From JBDSKH01 sp050245915 (GTDB lineage Bacteria; Actinomycetota; Actinomycetes; Actinomycetales; Microbacteriaceae), in NCBI GenBank assembly GCA_050245915.1, contig JBFWWZ010000052.1, forward strand, positions 1-16,264: a DNA stretch of 16,264 nucleotides, written 5' to 3'. Positions 6,770 to 12,335 of this stretch are shown piece by piece. Each line of letters starts with the position of its first letter. Position 1 is the stretch's first letter. A program made the position numbers and the translations under genes. Below the pieces are notes generated by a model. That model was not told the origin of the DNA. It did no database searches and saw only the letters and a list, made by a program, of their open reading frames with translations.

Positions 6770-7576
6770 TCAATAGATGAAAGCGGGGATCCAGTCCCGG
6801 TTGTGCGCATGCACGATCGCCAGGAACACGATCGCGTCGAACAGCAGATGCACCGTCAGCACGTACCCCAACGACCGGGTCTTCGCGAACAGCCAGCCCT
6901 GCAGCAGCGCGAACGGGATGGTGAACAGCGGCGCCCACTCCCGGTAGCCGAGTTCCCACAGGAACGACACGAAGATCACCATCTGCAGCAGGTTCGCCTG
7001 CCAGAGCGGGAAGTGCCGCCGCAGCAGCGTGAGGCAGGTGCAGATGAAGAACAGCTCATCGAACGTGCCGACCGCGTTGACCCCGACGAAGAACCGCAGC
7101 AGCTCGCTGAGGTCGGTGATGTGCGGCCAGTTCAGGTACGCCCCCGACCGGATGAAGTAGAAGGGCAGCAGCAGGTACCCCAGCAGCGGCACCAGGAACA
7201 CGTAGGCGATCTCGAGCCGCGTCTTCTTCTCGTGACTGCGCCACGGGAACCTGATCTCGCGTCGGCGCAGCACGAACCTGTCGAGAGCGAACGGCACCGC
7301 GATCGCGAGCGCGAGCACCGAGCCGATCCGCACGAACGAGGGCCACGACACGTCCGCTTCGACGCTCGTGGTCGAGACGATCGCGATGCCGATGCCGATC
7401 AGCGCCAGGTCGCGCCCCAGACCCTGTTCGCCGGAACCCCTGTCGATCAGGATGCCGGCGAGCAGACTCACCGCCAGGATCCCCAGCCCCAGCGGGGTCA
7501 GCTGCGGGAAATCGGGGCGCAGCGCGAAGAGCACGAATGCCGAGAGCGAGACGCCGATGGCGGGGAGGAGCTTCAC
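6770..7576 (-). CDS. CPBP-like (Abi) integral membrane protein, degenerate active site
   Basis: A 268-aa membrane protein resembling CPBP glutamic-type intramembrane proteases (CAAX protease/bacteriocin-processing group). Hydrophobic segments lie at about 2-20, 27-44, 56-70, 84-99, 121-142, 163-185, 194-210, 216-231 and 237-256. The family motifs are only partly kept. The EExxxR site is DELFFI at 173-178, with Asp for the first Glu and no Arg. The third-motif region reads HLLFDA with H243 and D247 where H-x3-N/D is expected. The GTG start at 7576 overlaps the TGA of the upstream gene (GTGA); the longer open frame upstream is non-hydrophobic shadow sequence. It may be a non-proteolytic homologue or may process the exported protein encoded just upstream. 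Moderate confidence in the family. Confidence 0.68.
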   Translation of the reverse strand: MKLLPAIGVSLSAFVLFALRPDFPQLTPLGLGILAVSLLAGILIDRGSGEQGLGRDLALIGIGIAIVSTTSVEADVSWPSFVRIGSVLALAIAVPFALDRFVLRRREIRFPWRSHEKKTRLEIAYVFLVPLLGYLLLPFYFIRSGAYLNWPHITDLSELLRFFVGVNAVGTFDELFFICTCLTLLRRHFPLWQANLLQMVIFVSFLWELGYREWAPLFTIPFALLQGWLFAKTRSLGYVLTVHLLFDAIVFLAIVHAHNRDWIPAFIY

Positions 7577-8346
7577 CCGCGCACCAGCGCCGGACCGTTC
7601 TTCGCGACGAGGGTGCCGTCGATCGTGAACGACGCTCCCCCGCCGACCGGGTCGACGAGGTCGATCGGCAGCGAGTACCCGCCCGCGAGCGCATAGACCG
7701 GCCGCGGACTTCGCACGGTGCAGAGCAGCTGCTGGTACGGCCAGACGGTCCCGTCCGGCTGACACGAGTCGGGGACCTTGAACGGCAGGTCGCCGGTGTT
7801 CATGATCCGGTACCGCAGGGAGCTGGTCTGCTCCCCGCGCAGCCGCAGCTCGCCCCGGGCGGGCACGAGCGCCCAGTTGTCGTAGGGCAGGCTCGCCTCG
7901 AGCACCGAGACCTGACCGAGACGCCCGCCGTACACCGTGCCCTGCGCGCTGACGATCCCGTCCCAGCTCGCGGACTGCAGATCGAAGGTCAGGCGGTTGA
8001 CGCCGCTCGACATGGGCACCTCGAACTCGCAGTAGACCTTCGAGTCGATGCGGCGGTACTCCTCGCCGCAGTACAGCTTCAGCTCACCGCCGAACGCGTC
8101 GGGAGCGGTCAACCGGCCGTAGAAGCCGTGCATCCCACTCGACGGCGGGTGGATCGACACCCGCACGTGCGTCGTCGGGCCGTTCGCGCCGAGATGCGCG
8201 TAGACCTGCACCGGGGTCGAGATGTCGGTCCATTCCCCCCAGTTCTCGACCATCATCGTGATCCGGGGTCCGCCGGCCTCGCCGGGGACCCACGCCGGGA
8301 CGCCGGCGGCCAGAGCGACCGCGACGACCCCGGCGATCACATTCAC
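7573..8346 (-). CDS. Predicted exported protein of unknown function, four cysteines
   Basis: I do not recognise a family. The 257-aa protein starts with a hydrophobic segment MNVIAGVVAVALAAGVPAW, probably a signal peptide or anchor, although it lacks the usual positive residue near the N terminus. The rest is rich in beta-type sequence (alternating V/T/R/Y) with few Lys. It has exactly four cysteines, C93, C106, C195 and C209, which could form two disulfides outside the cell. Trp-rich segments such as ENWGEWT (34-40) suggest a beta-sandwich. The GTG start overlaps the aspA stop (GTGA), and its own stop overlaps the start of the CPBP-like gene in the same way. Expression is therefore tied to both neighbours. 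No link in function to aspartase is evident. Confidence 0.75.
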   Translation of the reverse strand: MNVIAGVVAVALAAGVPAWVPGEAGGPRITMMVENWGEWTDISTPVQVYAHLGANGPTTHVRVSIHPPSSGMHGFYGRLTAPDAFGGELKLYCGEEYRRIDSKVYCEFEVPMSSGVNRLTFDLQSASWDGIVSAQGTVYGGRLGQVSVLEASLPYDNWALVPARGELRLRGEQTSSLRYRIMNTGDLPFKVPDSCQPDGTVWPYQQLLCTVRSPRPVYALAGGYSLPIDLVDPVGGGASFTIDGTLVAKNGPALVRG

Positions 8347-9917
8347 GTCAGGTCCGATTCCTCACGGTCGACCTTCAGGCCCGGCAGGTCGATGACACCC
8401 GTCGCGGGCACGATGCCGCTCAGGCGCTCGGGCGACAGCACGCGCGCGACGTCCTCCGCGGACATCAGGCCCGCCTCCACGACCAGCTCCGCGATGGAGG
8501 AGTTCGTGGTGAGAGCGGTGTGGGCGAGGCTCGCGGATGCGGCGTAGCCGATGTACGGGGTGAGCGCCGTGACGACACCGACGCTCGACTGCACCTGGGT
8601 GGTGAGCCGCTCCAGGTTCGCCTCGATGCCGTCGACGCAGTTGATGCGCAGCGTGTGGCAGGCGTTCGTCATCCACGAGATCGACTGCAACAGGGAGTGC
8701 GCGATGACCGGCTCGAAGGCGTTCAGCTGCAGCTGCCCGCCCTCCGCGGCCGCGGTGACCGTGGCATCCGCCCCGATGACGCTGAAGGCGACCTGGTTGA
8801 CCACCTCGGGGATGACCGGGTTCACCTTGCCCGGCATGATCGACGACCCCGCCTGGCGGGCGGGGAGGAAGATCTCGCCGAGACCCGCCTGTGGGCCCGA
8901 CGACAGCAGCCGAAGGTCGTTGCAGATCTTCGACAGCTTCACCGCGGCGCGCTTCAGCGTGCCGGACAGGGTCATGAAGATGCCGGCGTCGGCGGTCGCC
9001 TCGATGAGGTCGGGCGCCGTCTCCTGCGGGATGCCGGTGACATCCTCGAGGTGTTTGCGCACCGCCTCGGCGTAGCGCGGGTCGGCGGTGATGCCGGTGC
9101 CGATCGCCGTCGCACCCATGTTGATCTCGTTGAGCCAGAACACGACCTCTTTGAGGCGGTCCTGGTCCTCTTGCAGGGTGTGGGCGAAGCCCATGAACTC
9201 CTGCCCGAGGGTCATCGGCACCGCGTCCTGCATCTGGGTGCGGCCCACCTTCAGCACGTTGGCGAACTCGCGACCCTTCGCCTCGAACGAGGTGATGAGT
9301 TTCGCGTGCTCTTCGAGCATGCGCTGCACGCCGAACACCATCGCCAGCTTGATCGCCGTCGGATACACGTCGTTCGTCGACTGGCTGCGGTTCACGTCGT
9401 CGATGGGGTGCAGCTCGGAGTAGTCGCCGAAGGCCTTGCCCATCGCCTCGAGACCTGCGTTCGCGATCACCTCGTTGGCGTTCATGTTGGTGCTGGTGCC
9501 CGCACCCCCCTGGATGACGCCGACCACGAACTGATCGTGCAGCTCGCCGGCGACGATCCGCTCGCACACCTCGTCGATCACCTTTGCCTTGTGCGGATCG
9601 AGCACCCCGATCTCGAGGTTCGCCCGCGCGGAGGCCTGCTTCACCCGTGCCAGAGCGCGCACCAGGTCGGGGTAGTTGCTGATGGCGCGACGCGTGATCG
9701 GGAAGTTGATCAGCGCCCGTGCGGTGTGGATCCCCCAGTAGACGTCGGCGGGGATGTCCATCGATCCCAGCGAGTCGCTCTCGGTGCGGGTCGGCCCGCC
9801 CCGCGAGAGCAGATCGGGTGCCCCCTCCGGGCCGTTGGTGGTGACGTTCTCGTCGCCGTGGATGAGCGCCTCTGCCCCGGTGGTGGGCGTGACGGGCTCG
9901 GCAGACGCTTGTGGCAT
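8343..9917 (-). CDS. aspA: Aspartate ammonia-lyase (aspartase)
   Basis: Converts L-aspartate to fumarate and ammonia in the cytoplasm, feeding the TCA cycle. The 524-aa protein has the class II fumarase/aspartase signature GSSIMPGKVNP (357-367), whose S358/S359 loop carries the catalytic serine. GGAGTSTNMNANEV (137-150) and HPIDDVNRSQSTNDVYPTA (170-188) bind substrate. The opening TRTESDSLGSMDIPADVYWG and the VIQGGAGTSTNMNANEVIAN block are closer to aspartase than to fumarase; fumarase remains a minor alternative. The first ~42 residues are an extension relative to the ~478-aa E. coli enzyme. The start is supported by AAAGGAG at 9924-9930 with six-base spacing. It overlaps the next gene by GTGA. 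Confidence 0.9.
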   Translation of the reverse strand: MPQASAEPVTPTTGAEALIHGDENVTTNGPEGAPDLLSRGGPTRTESDSLGSMDIPADVYWGIHTARALINFPITRRAISNYPDLVRALARVKQASARANLEIGVLDPHKAKVIDEVCERIVAGELHDQFVVGVIQGGAGTSTNMNANEVIANAGLEAMGKAFGDYSELHPIDDVNRSQSTNDVYPTAIKLAMVFGVQRMLEEHAKLITSFEAKGREFANVLKVGRTQMQDAVPMTLGQEFMGFAHTLQEDQDRLKEVVFWLNEINMGATAIGTGITADPRYAEAVRKHLEDVTGIPQETAPDLIEATADAGIFMTLSGTLKRAAVKLSKICNDLRLLSSGPQAGLGEIFLPARQAGSSIMPGKVNPVIPEVVNQVAFSVIGADATVTAAAEGGQLQLNAFEPVIAHSLLQSISWMTNACHTLRINCVDGIEANLERLTTQVQSSVGVVTALTPYIGYAASASLAHTALTTNSSIAELVVEAGLMSAEDVARVLSPERLSGIVPATGVIDLPGLKVDREESDLT

Positions 9918-9923
9918 CCGAGT

Positions 9924-9930
9924 CTCCTTT
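9924..9930 (-). promoter_or_regulatory. Ribosome binding site of aspA
   Basis: AAAGGAG on the minus strand, six bases before the ATG at 9917. It fixes the long N-terminal start of aspartase and is one of the few strong Shine-Dalgarno sequences in the window. Confidence 0.75.
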
Positions 9931-9932
9931 GA

Positions 9933-9961
9933 CTTGTACCGGTCGGTGTCGGTGCTACAAG
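9933..9961 (-). other. Stem-loop between the 71-aa gene and aspA
   Basis: On the minus strand CTTGT pairs with ACAAG and ACCG with CGGT around an eight-base loop, with a three-base bulge on the 5' side. It begins at the stop codon of the small gene and ends two bases before the aspA ribosome binding site region. It may act as an mRNA processing site, a weak terminator or a start-site modulator. A TAGGCT -10-like hexamer on the same strand (9960-9965) overlaps its edge and could give aspA its own promoter. Confidence 0.3.
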
Positions 9962-10170
9962 CCTAGGGGGGTGTGCAATGCGGGGACGATGAGAAACAGG
10001 CCGAAAAGCACAATGAACCCGCACACGGCGAACAGGGCGACGGAGGCGAGACGGCGGCCGTGGGACTCCGAGTCGCCGATGCGCAGAGCGAGCGAGAAGA
10101 CGGTCACGAGGAGGCAGGCCGCGACGAGGGCCGACACCGCGACGGTGACGAACGCCATCCAGTCGATCAT
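9955..10170 (-). CDS. Small two-helix membrane protein coupled to pit
   Basis: A 71-aa protein starting MIDWMAFVTVAVSALVAACL. Two membrane segments (about 5-29 and 42-65) flank a short charged loop RIGDSESHGRR (30-40). The ATG at 10170 overlaps the pit stop codon (ATGA), which decides this start; the open frame upstream runs inside pit in another frame and has no support. The overlap and membrane location suggest an accessory subunit or modulator of the PiT transporter, but no family is recognised and this is inference. It lies 37 bases upstream of aspA on the same strand. Confidence 0.78.
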   Translation of the reverse strand: MIDWMAFVTVAVSALVAACLLVTVFSLALRIGDSESHGRRLASVALFAVCGFIVLFGLFLIVPALHTPLGL

Positions 10171-11318
10171 CGCTTGCCCTTCTTCTTGCGCTTCGGTCGC
10201 ACGAACGCCGTCGGCTCCGGCCGGGAGAAGTGCTTGGCGCTGATCGTGCCGCGACGCGACACCAGGTAGATGGTGCCGATCGCGGCGACGGCCAGCACCA
10301 CATCCACGATGACGCCCCACCAGACGGCGTTGGCGATGATCGCCATGACAGCGGCGACGGCGCCCGACGCCGGGATGGTGATCAGCCAGCCGAGACCGAT
10401 GCGGCCGGCGGTGCGCCAGCGCACCGACGCCCCCTTGCGCCCGATACCGGTGCCGATCACCGACCCCGAGGCGACCTGCGTGGTCGAGAGCGCGAACCCG
10501 AGATGGGTGGATGCCAGGATCGTCGCCGTCGTCGACGCCTCGGCAGCGAAACCCTGACCGGGTTCGATGCCGTCGGTGATGTCGCGCCCGAGCGTCTTGA
10601 TGATGCGCCAGCCGCCCGAGTACGTGCCCACCGCGATCGCGACCGCGCAGGCGACGATCACCCAGAACTGCGGACCCGACCCGACCGGCTGCATGCCGGC
10701 GGCGATGAGAGTGAGCGTGATGACGCCCATCGTCTTCTGCGCGTCGTTGGTGCCGTGGGCGAGCGACACCAGGGAACTGGTGAACACCTGACCGACCTTG
10801 AAGCCGTCGCGTTCGCGCTTCTTCGTGATGCTGTAGGCGATCCGGGTGCCGAGGAACGACACCGCGCCCGCGAGCAGCGGGGCGAGCAGGGCGGGGATCA
10901 GGACCTTCGAGATCACGACGGCGCCGTCGATCGGGTCGAAGCTCCAGGCGCCCACCACCGCGGCGCCGATCAGCCCGCCGAAGAGCGCATGGCTCGACGA
11001 CGACGGCAGGCCGAGCAGCCAGGTGACCAGGTTCCAGACGATCGCGCCGATCAGGCCCGCGAGGATCAGCGTCGGCGTGATCTGGACGCCCCCTGAGCCT
11101 TCCCGGATCAGGCCGCCCGAGATCGTCTTCGCCACCTCGGTGCTGAGGAACGCGCCGATCAGGTTGAGGACGGCCGCGATCGCGACAGCGGTCCGAGGTC
11201 GGAGGGCACCGGTCGCGATGGGGGTGGCCATCGCGTTGGCTGTGTCATGGAAGCCGTTGGTGAAATCGAAGATCAGGGCCAGTGCGATGACGAGCACGAC
11301 CAGCAGGGTGAGGTCCAC
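10167..11318 (-). CDS. pit: PiT family inorganic phosphate transporter
   Basis: A cation-coupled, low-affinity phosphate transporter in the cytoplasmic membrane. The 383-aa protein carries both PiT signatures: NGFHDTANAMATPIATGAL (21-39) in the N half and SLAHGTNDAQKTMGVI (185-200) in the C half, reflecting the internal duplication. LPSSSSHALFGGLIGA (104-119) is the conserved serine-rich re-entrant region. About ten hydrophobic helices are visible. The C-terminal tail KRKKKGKR is strongly basic and cytoplasmic. The GTG start is eight bases after a TAGGCT -10 element, so the mRNA is leaderless or nearly so. It is followed by an overlapping 71-aa membrane protein gene. A PHO-box-like direct repeat lies over its promoter. 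Confidence 0.95.
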   Translation of the reverse strand: MDLTLLVVLVIALALIFDFTNGFHDTANAMATPIATGALRPRTAVAIAAVLNLIGAFLSTEVAKTISGGLIREGSGGVQITPTLILAGLIGAIVWNLVTWLLGLPSSSSHALFGGLIGAAVVGAWSFDPIDGAVVISKVLIPALLAPLLAGAVSFLGTRIAYSITKKRERDGFKVGQVFTSSLVSLAHGTNDAQKTMGVITLTLIAAGMQPVGSGPQFWVIVACAVAIAVGTYSGGWRIIKTLGRDITDGIEPGQGFAAEASTTATILASTHLGFALSTTQVASGSVIGTGIGRKGASVRWRTAGRIGLGWLITIPASGAVAAVMAIIANAVWWGVIVDVVLAVAAIGTIYLVSRRGTISAKHFSRPEPTAFVRPKRKKKGKR

Positions 11319-11326
11319 TGCGGACG

Positions 11327-11356
11327 AGCCTAGGCGCTCAGTTCACCTGGTGTTAA
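11327..11356 (-). promoter_or_regulatory. Promoter of pit
   Basis: On the minus strand TTAACA (11351-11356, five of six matches to TTGACA) is followed after 18 bases by TAGGCT (11327-11332) and, eight bases later, the GTG start. It lies in the 43-base gap after the DUF1761 gene, so pit can be transcribed alone. Confidence 0.6.
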
Positions 11357-11362
11357 CTCTTC
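11341..11362 (+). promoter_or_regulatory. PHO-box-like direct repeat upstream of pit
   Basis: Two adjacent 11-base units, GTTCACCTGGT (11341-11351) and GTTAACTCTTC (11352-11362), follow the GTTCACC-N4 pattern of actinobacterial PhoP boxes; the second matches the heptamer at five of seven positions. They cover the -35 and part of the spacer of the pit promoter. The same bases can be read as an imperfect inverted repeat (AGTTCAC / GTTAACT, five bases apart), so a different regulator is possible. Confidence 0.4.
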
Positions 11363-11787
11363 TACCCCGGGAACCTGAACAGGCCGATGATGAGGCCCAT
11401 CACGACCACGGTCACCAGTTCGTGGGCGAGATTCAGGGCGGTCAGCGCGCCCGGTCGCCGGTCGAAGAGGTCGTGCGTGAGCATCCGGGATGCGGTGAAG
11501 CCGATCCACAGGATGATCGCCGTCAGGATCGCGTTCAGCAGGAAGACGCCCTCGTAGAAGTGCTGCGCGATCGCCGCCGAACCGGCGAGCACCGCGGCCG
11601 TGAAGAAGCTCACGATGAACGTCAGGATGAGGGCGAGAGCCGCGCCCTTCTGCGTGTCGGCGTCGGTGATGCCGCTCAGCTTCATCCACCGGGTGCCGAA
11701 GACGGGCTTCGCGTACCAGATCGCGCCCACCACCATGCTCGAAACCGCCGCCAGCAGCACCGCCAGCCAGTTGATCTCAGGAACCAT
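11362..11787 (-). CDS. DUF1761 family membrane protein
   Basis: A 141-aa integral membrane protein of the DUF1761 type; function unknown. It shows the family opening EINWLAVLLAAVSSMVVGAIWY (4-25, landmarks NWLAV and GAIWY) and KPVFGTRWMKLSGI (27-40). Four membrane segments are seen at about 7-25, 50-72, 80-98 and 117-137. The ATG at 11787 gives the conserved N terminus; the longer open frame upstream reads out of the divergent gene and is rejected. CATGAT lies six bases before the start (11794-11799 on the minus strand) as a weak leaderless -10 candidate. It lies upstream of pit on the same strand, but pit has its own promoter. Confidence 0.82.
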   Translation of the reverse strand: MVPEINWLAVLLAAVSSMVVGAIWYAKPVFGTRWMKLSGITDADTQKGAALALILTFIVSFFTAAVLAGSAAIAQHFYEGVFLLNAILTAIILWIGFTASRMLTHDLFDRRPGALTALNLAHELVTVVVMGLIIGLFRFPG

Positions 11788-11853
11788 GCCACGATCATGG
11801 CCCCAAACCGGGTCACCCGTGAATGGGGAATGCCGGGAAGCTCCCGCGCTCCT

Positions 11854-11859
11854 TAGCCT
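11854..11859 (+). promoter_or_regulatory. -10 element of the 97-aa membrane protein gene (leaderless)
   Basis: TAGCCT is followed by exactly six bases (GACACC) and the ATG at 11866. No clear -35 is seen, and no Shine-Dalgarno sequence lies between them. The whole divergent gap 11788-11865 is 78 bases. Confidence 0.55.
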
Positions 11860-11865
11860 GACACC

Positions 11866-12159
11866 ATGCAGTCGCCTCGGGCGCTGGGCATCTTCGCGCT
11901 CGCCGCGGTGATCCTCGCAGCGATCAGTTTCGCCGCCGTCGACATCTCCTTGTCGACCGCGTTCGGCGACGTGCTGCCCCCTGTCACGGTGGCGGCCGCA
12001 ATCGTGGGGACCATCGCCCTGCTGGCGAGCGTGCTGCCCGCGATCACCTGGTTCGTGGACGCCATCCATCACGCACGGCACGACGCCGACATCGAGCCCG
12101 TCACGCTCGCGATGCGCCAGCCGGCGCTCGCCCAGGAGCTCGGGGACGACGAGCTGTGA
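11866..12159 (+). CDS. Small two-helix membrane protein, unknown function
   Basis: A 97-aa protein with two hydrophobic segments (about 7-26 and 40-66) joined by SLSTAFGDVLP, and a charged C-terminal tail HHARHDADIEPVTLAMRQPALAQELGDDEL on the cytoplasmic side (landmarks HHARHD and ELGDDEL). No family is recognised. The start is supported by a TAGCCT hexamer at leaderless distance. Coding is supported by near-complete G/C at third positions. Its TGA overlaps a GTG that opens a second short frame (GTGA), suggesting a two-gene unit. Confidence 0.72.
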   Translation: MQSPRALGIFALAAVILAAISFAAVDISLSTAFGDVLPPVTVAAAIVGTIALLASVLPAITWFVDAIHHARHDADIEPVTLAMRQPALAQELGDDEL

Positions 12160-12335
12160 ACGCGTCGGAGCAGGACTTCTTCTCGGCCCACGAGACCGAG
12201 TTCCAGGATGCTGCGACGCCTCCGCGGCCCCGCACGCTCCCCCGGCACCGGGTTCGCACCCGCCCCCACTGGAGGCCGTCGTCAGAGCCGGTCGACGCCC
12301 AGCACGCGCACCACGGCGACACCTTCGTCCGCTGA
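12156..12335 (+). CDS. Possible 59-aa small protein coupled to the 97-aa gene
   Basis: A 59-codon frame opens with GTG inside the stop codon of the 97-aa gene (GTGA), the same junction seen three times elsewhere in the window. The product starts MNASEQDFFSAHETEFQDA and then becomes rich in Arg and Pro (PRPRTLPRHRVRTRPHWR). The first ~47 codons show strong third-position G/C bias and contain no rare codons, as expected for a real gene in this genome. The last 18 codons overlap the 3' end of the convergent helicase gene. No homologue is recognised. It could be chance in GC-rich DNA; the coupling and codon bias are the evidence for it. Confidence 0.42.
   Translation: MNASEQDFFSAHETEFQDAATPPRPRTLPRHRVRTRPHWRPSSEPVDAQHAHHGDTFVR

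Noticed and set aside
7577..7765. N-terminal extension of the CPBP-like protein
   Set aside because: The extra 63 residues are Arg/Ala/Gly-rich out-of-frame reading of the exported-protein gene; the GTGA overlap start begins the hydrophobic protein.
8520..9932. 470-codon open frame antisense to aspA
   Set aside because: Shadow frame of a well-conserved enzyme; no recognisable motif.
10171..10320. Upstream extension of the 71-aa membrane protein
   Set aside because: It reads pit in another frame and looks like shadow sequence; the ATGA overlap gives a clean membrane protein start.
11788..12081. Upstream extension of the DUF1761 protein through the divergent gene
   Set aside because: The DUF1761 domain begins right at the 11787 start; the extra sequence is antisense to the 97-aa gene.
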